Part shown: piece by piece, positions 34,517 to 45,312 of the stretch | Layout of the letters: each line of letters begins with the position of its first letter | Position numbering within the stretch: the first letter of the stretch is position 1 | Source of the DNA: Paracamarosporium sp. OC-R06-R3 | Lineage: Eukaryota; Ascomycota; Dothideomycetes; Pleosporales; Didymosphaeriaceae | Assembly (NCBI GenBank): GCA_019828545.1 | Contig: JACVRA010000073.1 | Span: 620,001 to 684,000, forward strand | Length of the DNA stretch: 64,000 nucleotides | Direction of reading: 5' to 3' | Translations under genes and position numbers: made by a program | Notes under the pieces: model-generated | Database searches by the model: none | What the model saw: the letters and a program-made list of their open reading frames with translations, nothing else | Told to the model about the DNA's origin: nothing

Positions 34517-36546
34517 ATGACTGGTCAACCGTATGTGTACAAGCCGTTGACGTCTTTGACACACGTTCGACGGCTTCAATGTGTCGACCATGAACCTTCC
34601 GATGGACTCCATTTTCGCATCGCAGAATTTGACCAGGATGACTCATCTGCACAGCCATATTACTGCCTGTCATATACGTGGGGAAATCCCATAGAATGTG
34701 AAGCGGACCCAGACGCGCAGGATGAATGGTCGGATTCATTCCAAATATACCTCTGCGAATCCGATGGAAAGGGTTGGAAGACCATTAATGTCACCAAAAA
34801 TCTTTACGAATTTCTATGCGAGTTCTCGGCAACGGAAGTGTCATCACAGATATCATGGATATGGATCGATGCCGTTTGCATAAACCAGGATGATCCTGTA
34901 GAGCGTGCGGATCAAGTCTCATTGATGCGCAAGATTTATCATTCATGCGCTGAACTAATAATATGGCTCGGAAGAGAAGGCGAGGAGACGAAATTCATCT
35001 CAGTACGTAGACTTGACCCCATTAACTTTGCATCCGATCCCAGAGTGTAACCTATTATTAGGCATTAGTTGAGATCGCCGCAAACATCTCTGCCGATGTT
35101 TACTCTCATCACTATAAGTCGATGGAGACTGACTTCTCACTCGCCAACTTGTTGCACATATGTCGCGACCTGACTACTTACGGCCTCCCAGAAGCAACAG
35201 ATAAAGTATACAAAATCCTTACGACCTTTTTACGACGATCATGGTTTCACCGCATTTGGACTATGCAGGAAGCTATGCTACCGTCCAAAGGACAAGTTTG
35301 GTGTGGAACTTTTCGTATCACTGATATGGACTCGTTCTCTAGATTAGCTTTGATAGCACGTGGATACATTGACGCAACGCCGTTGCCACAGTGGGGATAC
35401 ACATGGTCTACTGTTTCAGCGCTAGATTATCTCCACAACTTCCTGTTCGCTGGCCTTCCAGGTGACGAGAGCCTTCCTTTTCTTGGTGGAGGAAGGGCTT
35501 TCAGCGCGTTGAAATGCTTGTATTATTCCAGGGCAAAAATGTGTGCAGTCCCCCACGATCACATCTACGCAACACTGGGGCTGCAACAGGAGCAGCTCGT
35601 CCAAGCTGACTACCAAATTCCGATAAGAGAATTGTTTACTAAAGTCACGCTGCACCCAAGCATAAGTCGTTTCGCTTTCGAAAACGCAGGCATTGGGTCA
35701 TATGCTGGGTTAGGCGGTTCTCGTCGCACAATTGACTTGCCCTCCTGGGTGCCGGATTGGAGTTCACCTCTGAACCCGCGAGCTTGGTCTCACCGTCACC
35801 CACGAGGTATTTACAGCGCCGGAGGTAATCACGAGGAAGATTTCACGATGGTACCCTTGGAAAACGAAGTAATTCGTGTCGCAGGCTTTCATGAAGACGA
35901 GGTAGTGTTCCTCGGGGGTCACGGCTCTCCTATACAACCATCAAGCTTGCTCTCGTGTTTGCAGCTCCTGTACGCATCGTCTAACGATTCTTACAACACC
36001 TTCAGCAAGGAGAACATGGTAGAAAGACTGGCGCGCACGTTGACCATCGACCTAAAGGAGGCGGGATCCAAGAGACATACGACTGAAACGTTGAGATCGG
36101 GATTTCGAGGTTACGTTATTGGCGAACTAGCTACGTACCTCTCAGACAATGATGGTAACGACAAAGAATGGGAAGCAGTGCGATCAACTCTAGATGCCCT
36201 ACTAGAGCGCGATCAAAGCGCGGTGGGCTTTCTACCTACCTGGAAGGAAACTGAAAAGACGGCAAGTTTCGTACTACGAGGCGTATTCGACGGCTATGGC
36301 CAGGCTTTGGCTGGTAACTTCCACTCTAGACGATTTTTCATCACGGCTAAGGGTCGGATGGGTATCGCAGCTGACATCACGGAAATAGGAGATGCTATCA
36401 TGATTGTAGAGCAGTGCGAGTACCCGCTAACGATGAGGAAAGGACGTGAGGGTCACTGGCAGCTGGTCAGCCAGGCATTTGTTGAAGACATTATGCACGG
36501 GGAAGCGTTAAAAGGAAACACTTTTGAAAATATTGATATTGAATAG
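34517..36546 (+). CDS. HET-domain (heterokaryon incompatibility) protein
   Basis: Two exons (34517-35002 and 35062-36546) give 656 residues. The three HET blocks are clear: PYYCLSYTWGNP, then SWIWIDAVCINQDDPVERA, then DQVSLMRKIYHSCAELIIWLG, the last running up to the intron. After it come SWFHRIWTMQEAMLPSKGQV, another standard HET-protein segment, and LPSWVPDWSSPLN. HET proteins act in non-self recognition and cell death after hyphal fusion; most family members have no tested role. No NACHT or WD40 region is attached. The C-terminal 200 residues show no motif I recognise. It is convergent with the aldo-keto reductase, with 91 bp between stops. Confidence 0.9.
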
Positions 36547-36637
36547 GGGAGGGCCAACGAGTCACGTCCACGCCAGTACTAGGCAGAATGGTGAAGTTGG
36601 CCGCATTAGAGTTTCGTTGCTGCCTATCTTCAAACTT

Positions 36638-37726
36638 TTATCGCCAATATGTGGGAGCTTCTCCTCTAGTCCGTTCCCATGCTCTATCCAACGCGTCTAC
36701 AACCTCTTGAGGTAGCTCACCTTTCTCGCACGCCTCAACATTCTGTACTAGTTGTTCGAATCTGCTGACACCCAATACTATCCCGTCATCTCCGCCTTTG
36801 TTCTTCATTTTGAGTTCACTGTGATGCACGCACCATCGCAATGCGATCTCGATAAGTGGAATGCCGTACTTTTGAGCCACTGGCTCGACAATGGCCAAGG
36901 CTTCTATCGTGCTCGGCTTGAAGTACCGGCTTCGATAAAGTTCTCCCAGAGGATTCGCAGAGCTGAAACGTCCGAAATCAGGCTGTTCTAGTGTGGAATA
37001 TTTTCCTGAGAATAGTCCAGCGGCAAGCGGGTTGTAGATGACCAAGGATATGCCAAATTTCCGTAGGCACGGTACGAGTTCTGATTCTACTGCGCGCGCT
37101 ACCCAGGTGTCAGAGTCACGGTAACACCAGAAACATACAAGCAATGACTCACTGATAGTGTTATACATTCCCTGATAGATTGTGGGTTTGACGAATCCTC
37201 TAAATACAAGTCAGCCTCTCACGCGAAAGTTCACAATGTGCGGGAGGTACCACCTTCGCTCGCAGATCCCTACCATCTCTGCCACCTCCCATGCAGCAAA
37301 GTTGCTCAAGCCCAGTCGCTTGAACTTTCCTTCTCTATGCAGCGCATCGCAAGCCTCTAGTGTAGTCTCGTAGGGTGTCGCCCGATCCGGCGCATGAAGA
37401 TACATGATATCAGCGCATTTCGTATTCAGCCTTTTCAGACAGCCCTCCCACTTCTCTCTAAGCGTATCTGGTGCATGGTCCCCAGGAGTAGTCGGATAGA
37501 CCTTAGACGCGATAGAGAATCCTCGTTTCTCGAATTCTACGTCTCGGGTAAAACCCTCCTGGAGACCACCGACATAGATGCCTGCTGTGTCAAGCTCGGT
37601 GTAGCCTTTACCAGAGAGGTAGTCAAGGCATTGCTTGTATTCATCTAGTGAGGTTATGCGTGCTCCCTTCTCAGCTGAGGGCCCGATCGTCATCGTCCCC
37701 AGGATAAGCCGATTCGCGCTAGTCAT
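36638..37726 (-). CDS. Aldo-keto reductase (AKR7/aflatoxin-aldehyde-reductase type)
   Basis: Three exons (37726-37254, 37199-37153, 37098-36638) give 326 residues, typical of AKR7. The catalytic tetrad is visible: Asp and Tyr in ELDTAGIYVGG, Lys in IASKVYP and His in IMYLHAPD. Strongly conserved AKR7 segments follow: FVKPTIYQGMYNTI, RAVESELVPCLRKFGI, YNPLAAGLFSGKYS and GIVLGVSRFEQL (NADPH-binding tail). The middle exon codes for only 16 residues. The first donor reads GTGGTA rather than GTAAGT; it was chosen because it alone keeps phase and homology. The enzyme reduces aldehydes with NADPH in the cytosol. I chose ATG 37726 (MTSANRLILGTMT); an upstream ATG at 37792 is also in frame. Confidence 0.88.
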
Positions 37727-38235
37727 TATGAACAAGTGTTTTCGTGAACGAAGGTTCAGAACTGGGTGGAAGGTCTGTATCCAAGTTCTCAAAGTAGAAA
37801 GCTTGAGAAGTTGCGAACTTGCTACGCGCGCCGAGGTGATGCCTTAGTATACCTTGTGCACGCTCTACTTAATCTATTAACCGTCCATAACCCGAAGTCG
37901 GTTGACGAGCCAGCGATATGACAGGCGCCGCGGCGAGAATACCGAACGGGTCGCATGGTGGAATTCTGTGGAGTCGAACTCGGCACGAGCGGTAGCCGCT
38001 TCGGGTAGCCTATTCCGAATTCATGGTGCCAAGTGAAGCCTCGTCAATTGATGTGATTGGCTGACGTTCGTCGATCACATATGAACAGCGGAATAGTAAG
38101 CAGACGATCACTATCTGTACTCGTGGAACTAAATTCAAGAGATGGACATAGCATTCATCTTAGTTCTGGATACTGTGCTCTCACGCCAGTCTTTACGGCT
38201 TCACTACAAATTTACTGTTTTATTGACCGATCACA
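37727..38235. other. Divergent promoter of AKR and HIBADH-like genes
   Basis: A 509-bp spacer between divergent starts. No repeated operator was convincing. The ORFs from 38057 and 38142 show no family character. Confidence 0.5.
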
Positions 38236-40267
38236 ATGGACCATGTAGCATTCGCAGGGCTAGGAGCCATGGGCTTCGGCATGGCCACGAACTTGCATCG
38301 CAAAGGAATCAAGGTTGTTGCCTACGACTTGAACTCCAACGCACTTGAACGCTTCGCAGCACAAGGGGGTTCTGTAGCCAGCACCCTCCAGGAGGCAGCC
38401 ACTGGGTGTCGCAAATTCCTTGTAATGGTGGCTACACCAGCACAAGCAACTAGCGTCATTTTCGGCGGAGAGTCAGGCAGTCGAGTATACGAATGTCTTG
38501 GTGCTGGTGCAGTATTGTGTATCTTCAGCACATTACCTCCAGCCTATGTGGAAGAAGTGATTCAAAAGTTAGAGGCTGTTGGTAGGAGCGATATACAGCT
38601 GCTAGAAGCACCTGTTTCAGGTGGAGCCGTCGGGGCAGAAGCCGGGACGTTGAGCGTGGGTCGCGAATCTTTGGTCTGTTTCAGTGGAAGCGGGCTTACT
38701 GACAGTGAGCCAGATCATGATCGGTGGCCGGAAACAAGCCGTCGACGACATCACAGCAGAATTGGAAGCTGTTTCATCACCTGGTCGAATCTTCCACTGC
38801 GGAAAGATCGGTTCAGCGAGCACGTTGAAGATGTATGTCATTCTCTCTTGTATAAAGTCCTTTGATGCTGATTTCTCACAGGATCAATCAGCATCTAGCG
38901 GGCATACACATTGTATCAGCTGCCGAAATTCTATCGTTTGCTAAAGCTGTCGGACTGTCACCACGAGAAACATATTCGATCATCAAGTCGAGCAGCGCTA
39001 CAAGTTGGATATTCGGAGATAGAGGCTTATCCATGATCGAAGCGAACTGGGCTCCAAGATCGGCGGTCTCCATCTTTATCAAAGATCTGGTAAGCAAGCA
39101 ACTTGAGCAGAAGGGAGAATGCTCCACTAATGAATAAAAGGGAATTGTGAACGAAGCTGCCGATGCAACCTCCTACCCGTGTCCTCTAGCCTTGGTTGCG
39201 TACCAGAGTTTCCTCGAGCGTGCCGTGCGTGGCTACGGGGCGGATGACGACGCGAGTGTAGTGTGCAATTACGAGGACATCATCCAGAAAAGGGTTTGCG
39301 ATGAACCGATCATAGAAACGACGCTACCAACGCCACCCACAGATGAGAAGCCCATGTTGCATGGTGAGATAAATTGTATAGCCGTGCTCCCAGAAAAGAT
39401 GCCAGCCGTTGGGAACCTTGAGCAAAGAAGAACAGCAGCTGGAAGGACCGCTGCTTCATTGTTTTGGCGATACTCCGAAGGACAGCCGCATGAACTCGTT
39501 GGCACACCATTTGACGAGCTGCCTGATGGGAGTGTGGTAGTTATCTTAGGGTTTACAAATTACAGGAAAGCAGAAGAGATTCTAGCAGCCATGTCGTCCA
39601 AGTGGCAAAACCTTCAGTTCGCGGACGGACACTTCGTACGCTACACCCATACTAAGGGATGTTCCCAGGTAAGCAAGACGGGGCGTGAATAGCGAGGATT
39701 GAAATGGTGCTGACAGATTGCTCATGTAGCTACTTCTCGGAACAAACAATACGACTGCAATAGGCACAGTCACACGACTCATGGCGCCTAGTGTTGTTGT
39801 TGTTCCTGTGGCTGGACCTCTAGGCGCTGCTACCGGTATGAGCCAGGCGATACGACTTGGTGAGCTCATTCATGTGGCAGCAGCAGCAGAGTGTTATGGG
39901 CTGGCTGTCGCAATGGGAGTCTCCGTAGATCTCGTATATAAACTTATTGGCGGGGCTGCTGGAGCCAGCCACCAATTCAACGAATGGTTTCCTGCGATGA
40001 TTCGTCAGGATTACGCACTGGAAGGATCAAAAGACAATTCGTCCATCTCAAATGCTGTAAATGATTTGGTAGGTAGCTGTTCTTCCCTCCTTGGACATCA
40101 GGGCTGACGAATCTTAGGCTTCTTTGCAGTCGGTGTGCGCATCACTAGGATTTCCGGCTCGGCTTCTTGGAGCCGCACACTCGCTGTTCAAGTCGGTGAA
40201 CCGGTCGAGTGTCCGAGATCAGATGTCTCCTGCTTCTCTCGCTGGTTTCTGGAATCTTTCAAAATAG
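38236..40267 (+). CDS. Tandem 3-hydroxyisobutyrate/6-phosphogluconate dehydrogenase-like protein
   Basis: Six exons (38236-38659, 38706-38832, 38882-39089, 39141-39668, 39730-40068, 40118-40267) give 591 residues. The first half is a complete beta-hydroxyacid dehydrogenase: GLGAMGFGMATNL (NAD site), LLEAPVSGGAVGAEAGTLSV (substrate site) and KMINQHLAGIHIVSAAEIL with the catalytic Lys and Asn. The second half has a poorly conserved Rossmann-like region without GxGxxG (about 285-430). It ends in a second dimerisation domain, GAATGMSQAIRLGELIHVA, AECYGLAVAMGV and LIGGAAGASHQFNEW, in which the Lys is not conserved. Double HIBADH modules occur at the front of larger aldolase fusions in plants and fungi; here the protein stops after the pair. 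The substrate is unknown. The last acceptor (40117) was chosen for family spacing; 40130 is possible. Confidence 0.8.
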
Positions 40268-40301
40268 TCTTCATAGGGACACGGTGTTTCTCCCAAGTCC
40301 T

Positions 40302-42077
40302 TTACGTTCCTAGCGGGCCATAATCCATGCTCCAAAGTCGTTGCAGTTCTTCGACAATGAATGCAGTCTTTCTTCCTGATCTCTGTTGGCACTCGTTAAT
40401 GAGTTCCAGGGTCAATATTCGTTCCTCAATGCCTTCCGTGACCAGGCCCGCGATATATAGACATTGCGCTGATACAAGACTCCAAGCATCCGGAATCCCC
40501 GCATTTGCTGTCAACATAATTTGTTTACGCGCTATTTCGATTTCTCGGCGAATAGAAAGTGAGCTTAGGTTTCCGATACCACCGGTCGCTGCTACGTCTG
40601 GCAGTTTTTGTAGCGCCAAGATTATCTTCGAGGCGTTATATACCTCATTCGCTACAGCTTGATTGAGCTTCAGCGATCACGCGTTCGAGATGATGGTTTG
40701 GATGAACGACCTACCACTTTGAGGAAACAAGAACCAGATTGATGGAAATGAACAGTGAATATCCGTAACGTTGTATCCGGTCGCTAGCGAACACATAGAT
40801 GACGGTAGCCTTATTTTCCAATCGTCAAGCGCGGTTTTCAGCTGCGTAAATCGGTGGTGTCGATCTAGTGCTCTCTCAGGGTCGTTGCAGAAGTTGATGC
40901 ACTGACCGAAGATGAAGAGCACTCGATTGGCTATCTCTTCGACAGATAAAAAATCGAAATCGTGCACAGGAGATGGCTGCCAGTATTGCTCGTCTAAAGA
41001 CATGCGTCTCCCATTTTGAAGCGAGGCCCATATCTCATGGCGATACCATGCCCAGTAGCAAGTGCCTTTGATACCATTCGCATCGCCAAAAATTTGCCTA
41101 GTCTGAAGCAACGAAGCAATGCCTTTGAGGTGGGATCCCACACTTTCGCCTACGACGTTGAACATCTCATAAGTAGACAAAATAATGCAAGCCGCTAGCA
41201 CTTCGTCACTTTGGGCGTATTGCGGGTTGATGAGGACATTGCTAATTGCTTTCAAAGCGAGCCGGTAATAGCGAACCGCCACATTCTCATCGATGCCAGC
41301 CGTATGCACTAAAACCATCTGTTTCGCAGCGAGCGCAAGGCATGCGTGGAGCAGAAAACGACATCTGAGTGCAAGAACCGGAACGAGGCGTTGGAAAGGT
41401 TGGTCGTGCGAAAAAGAATCTACCCACTTTGAGACATTGTCCACGTAATTTCGGAAGATGATAACCTCAGAAGGGGTCAAAGCAACCCGACCTTGACCCC
41501 AGTGATCGGCAACAACGGTTTGAGAGTCTTGCCGAAGTCCGATTCCGTTAATAGTGTGTGGAGGCCGACTGTGGTGGTCAATGTCGGTGCTCGCTTGGTG
41601 GAGTATAGATTCCAAAGTAGCCGAAAATGGTGACACAGGGTCGCATGCGGATAGAGGTAGGATTTCTACGGCTTGTACATCATTGCTGTGAGGTCCTGAC
41701 GACTCCCATGTGTGTTCTAACCCATGAAGGTCTGACCTGCGTCGCTCAGGAGTAGGATTTGGACCCTCAGTTGGTGCTGAGTGAGGGCTAGGCTGACTCA
41801 ATGAAGTCGTTAGAGCAGCTCCGGATTGATTTGTGTTTTCATCTTCGTTGTTATCATGTGCAAGGCTATCGTACTCGCATGTTCGACTTCTTTTTCCGCA
41901 GTTGGCACACGTCGGTTTTCGCTCATCGCATTTGACATGTCGCCGACGACATGTTTTACTCCATTAGTCAATTGCAGCCCACATCACAAAATTCGGGTGG
42001 CGACCTGACACCTACCAGCCTGTCGTGACTCGAAGAGCTCGCCTTCGCAATTGTGGATTTGTGGGTTTGGATGTCAT
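40302..42077 (-). CDS. Zn2Cys6 transcription factor (Fungal_trans_2 type)
   Basis: Three exons (42077-42016, 41958-40715, 40651-40302) join in phase into 551 residues. The DNA-binding domain spans intron 1: RVTTGC then KTCRRRHVKCDERKPTCANC and GKRSRTCEY. This is a perfect C-X2-C-X6-C-X6-C-X2-C-X6-C cluster with the TCRRRHVKCDE signature. The long remainder fits Fungal_trans_2: RCRFLLHACLALAAKQM, SDEVLAACIILSTYEMFNVV, SHLKGIASLL, GTCYWAWYRHEIWASLQNGR and NEVYNASKIILA. It is convergent with the HIBADH-like gene (34 bp between stops) and divergent from a Dal5-type transporter, which is its most likely target by position. Confidence 0.88.
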
Positions 42078-42560
42078 GACGACAAACGAGGGTTAGCGCG
42101 TCGCCAGCAAGGACGTGGGAGTCTGGGGTAGTTTCGCGTCCTGCAAGGAGATTGCGGGGTTTGCGCCGAAGTTGTCGAGCCGAGTGTCATGTATGGAGTC
42201 GATCGAGGTCGTGCCGAAGATAAGAGGATGCAAAGTGTCCTGCCGAAGATGTTTTCCTGCTTTGCCGAGGTTAAGCACCAGACGATGTGTGGGAAGCATC
42301 GTCGCGAGGGTTCGTCGCGAGCAATGTTAGCGTCGCAGATGACCCTGGGGCAACTACTGCGAAAGAAGTTAGTCAGGTGCGACTTGCTCGACGACCCTGG
42401 CTTGAGCTATGCACTGAGATGCAAGATCCCGATTTTTAATCAGTGTTAAAGCCCTTTTACGAAGCGTCTTAACATCAATCCTAGCATTTTGTATCTTGCA
42501 TGCTGCATCTGCGTTTCATCAGTCACCCATTAAATCTATTGCTATCATCGCTCATCTGCC
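42078..42560. promoter_or_regulatory. Divergent promoter with repeated TGCCGAAGAT
   Basis: TGCCGAAGAT occurs at 42212-42221 and 42241-42250. Related GCGCCGAAGTT is near 42164 and TTGCCGAGGTT near 42262. The region separates a Zn2Cys6 gene (minus) from a transporter (plus). The repeats may be binding sites, but the region is generally rich in GAAG/CGAG, so this is weak. Confidence 0.3.
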
Positions 42561-44206
42561 ATGGATAAGACAGACTTTGATACCAACATGAGCAAGCTGG
42601 ATCAGATTGAGGTTGTCGATCAAGATGAACAAACGCCGGTGTACGATGAAAAGGAAACGAAGAAGATTCTACGAAAAGTCGACTTTCGCTTGCTGCCGAT
42701 GTTGACCTTGCTATACATTCTATCTTTCATCGACAGGAGCAACAGTTTGTACCCGCATATCATTCACCAAGCCAAAACTGATTTTCTACAGTTGGTAACG
42801 CAAAGGTGGCCGGAATGAACAAAGACCTCGGGCTCACCGGAACTCAATACAACATCGCCTTAACGGTCTTCTTCTTCCCCTACGCACTTTTGGAGATTCC
42901 TTCAAATATGATACTTAAACTCATGCGGCCATCACTCTGGATCGCTATCATGATGCTCGCGTGGGGCACTGTGATGACACTCATGGGCATTGTCCATAAC
43001 TATCACGAATTGGCTGGTGCGAGAGCAGCCGTAAGTTGATGCCGTGACATGATGCAAGAATATCAGATTGATTTACGATAGCTTGGTGCAGCAGAGGCGG
43101 GATTCTTTCCTGCCAGCGCATACCTCCTCACCATCTGGTACCGTCGTTTCGAACTCCAAGGGCGCATGGCGGTATTCTATAGCGCGGCATCACTAGCTGG
43201 AGCTTTCTCTGGATTGCTTGCGTTTGGCATCCAACAAATGGATGGGGTGGCTGGTCTATCAGGATGGAGATGGATTTTCATTCTGTAAGCGACCCTGACG
43301 ACTCCTTCACCTTGTCCCCCAACTAATCACATCAGCAGTGAAGGAATCGCCACTGTTGCTGTGGGTGCACTATGCCCGTTTTTGCTCCCAGATAGTCCAG
43401 CTACAGCGTCATTTCTTTCCGCCCCGGAGCGTCGGTTCTTAGTGACCCGGCTTGAACAGGATTCAGGCACCAAAACTGGGCACGTGGACAACTCCGACAA
43501 GTTCAACTGGCCTATCATCCGTGATGCTTTCCTGGACTGGAAGATCTGGCTCGCTGTCATAATATACTGGGGCAACACTATCTCTATCTACGGGTTCAAC
43601 TACACTGCGCCGACAGTCATTCAAGAACTTGGCTATTCGAGCGCGAACGCTCAATTGCTGACAATTCCAATCTACGTTTTCGGAGCTATAGCCACGGTGG
43701 TCGTGGCAATCTACGCTGATAAGCATAGGACGCGCTGGCCTTTCATCGTAGGGCCTTACTGTCTGACGGCGATTGGCATGATCGGCCTACTTTCGATTCC
43801 ACACCCTAGGCTCCCGGGCCTGACCTATGCATTTCTATTCTGTGTACCAGCTGGCGTCTACCCACCTCTTATTGGGCTTGTCTCATGGTTCGGCAACAAT
43901 CTTGCACCGTCCTGGAAACGTTCAGTGGGTATGGCGCTTCTAATCTGCATGGGAAATCTCGGTGGCACTGTGGGCTCCAACATATACCTCGAGAAACAAA
44001 AGCCACACTACTGGCTAGGGTTTGGAGCTGGTCTCACCATCAGCATTGCGGCTATTGTTGCAACAGTCGTGCTCAAGTTTGCGTACGAGCGGCTGAATCG
44101 AGAGAAGGATGCCATGGGCACGGAAGAAGAGATCAGGGCCCAGTTCTCCGATGAAGAGCTCATGAGGATGGGAGACAAGAGCCCACTCTTCCGATACATC
44201 ATTTAA
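42561..44206 (+). CDS. Dal5/allantoate-type MFS transporter (ACS family)
   Basis: Four exons (42561-42744, 42792-43030, 43082-43284, 43339-44206) give 497 residues. Anion:cation symporter features are present: the acidic N-terminus with RKVDFRLLPMLTLLYILSFI and DRSNIGNAKVAGMNKDLGLT; FFFPYALLEIPSNMILK; EAGFFPASAYLLTIWYRRFE; GWRWIFILEGIATV; and the central-loop phrase FLSAPERRFLVTRLEQD. It ends in a charged cytoplasmic tail. Relatives import allantoate, ureidosuccinate, small dipeptides, nicotinate or other organic anions across the plasma membrane. Substrate is not predictable here. It is divergent from a Zn2Cys6 regulator. Confidence 0.9.
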
Positions 44207-44706
44207 ACCGGCACCACTATGTATCCCGCCGAATGCTCAAAAAGTGCGTCTTTGTCCTCTTAGATATATATCTGATATGGATCTCGATTGCATACATTAA
44301 GCGCACAATAAGTTATGTTCATACCGCGACTTTGATCACATTCGTAGATTTGAGTCATCACCAGGTCTCTGCGTAGCGCATATGACAATAGCACGCTGTA
44401 GCCAACCATCTGGCGGGTGTAGAGTCGTCTGATATGCCAGGACTTTTGTGAAGCCTCAAATTTCCTTGTATTCAACCTAAAGATATGGTTTCATAGAGTC
44501 GCTCGCCTAGATTTGGTACGTGTTTTATCTTGACGTCATATCGATTGCTGCGCACGGGAAGACGGCCCATTGCTGCGTAGTTGCATCTGGAAGTTTTAAA
44601 GGCCGAGACGTGATTAATATGCGAGGATAACTCGTACCGTTGGCGTTGCGTGACCTCGTGGTTTCCCAATTCCCAATTGTCTAACCAAGAAGAAACCATG
44701 TCCGGT
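44207..44706. other. Intergenic before the LTR-like insertion
   Basis: No gene was recognised. The ORFs on the minus strand in 44260-44700 lack motifs. Confidence 0.5.
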
Positions 44707-44891
44707 TGTAACTACGTCACATAGTTTCTATAAAGCAGGCACCACCTAGTGCACGGACTATAGTCAACAAGACTATCCCGCCCTCTTTCCTTCTCAGGGG
44801 GACTTCTCACGGACTCACTTACTCTACACACTCTTTTCTGCAGATAGCAATACAGCCTTGTTGTTGTTCTTACTTTACCTGGCCACTTACA
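44707..44891 (-). mobile_element. Solo-LTR-like element, copy 2 (185 bp)
   Basis: This is the inverted copy of 1325-1509, also exactly 185 bp. On this strand it reads TGTAACTACGTC...CACTTACA. It is bounded by a perfect 5-bp direct repeat CCGGT at 44702-44706 and 44892-44896, the target-site duplication expected of an LTR element. No internal retrotransposon is present, so it would have arisen by LTR-LTR recombination. An open frame starting inside it at 44858 is not a gene. Confidence 0.82.
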
Positions 44892-45247
44892 CCGGTGCTA
44901 GGCACGACAAATGTTCTTGGACGTACCACAGAAATTTTCAGTGGCCCTACTTACAGGCATTTAAAGTCGTGCTATGCCATAGAAGGGCAAACATAGCCTT
45001 GGCAAACCCCAGATTTTCGAAGAAAACAAGTCATCCCATCTTCGCGGCTGGTAGATGCGGGGTCGCCACGCCGTTCGTTCTAGGGCGATTCCCCGCAAAC
45101 CTCGTCACGATCTTTGCAAGCCGCAACGACAGCTGGTTACCCCGGAGTTTCTCCAGAACTATGGCTCGTTCCAAAAAAGAACCATCATGGCCGATTAGGC
45201 GTCTACAGAAAGATGATTGACGCCGCGTGCACTGAAGTTGCGTGAAG

Positions 45248-45255
45248 TATAAAAG
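45248..45255 (+). promoter_or_regulatory. TATA box of the secreted glycosidase gene
   Basis: TATAAAAG lies 58 bp upstream of the ATG at 45313, a normal position for an inducible fungal gene. Confidence 0.5.
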
Positions 45256-45312
45256 AGACATGCCCCATATCGAAGGCTATCACTCCAGGGGAACTCCAGA
45301 ACTCACATCAAG

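Noticed and set aside
37974..37988. AACTCGGCACGAG, similar to a cDNA-library adaptor
   Set aside because: It lacks the full adaptor sequence and lies in a normal divergent promoter; chance similarity is more likely than contamination.
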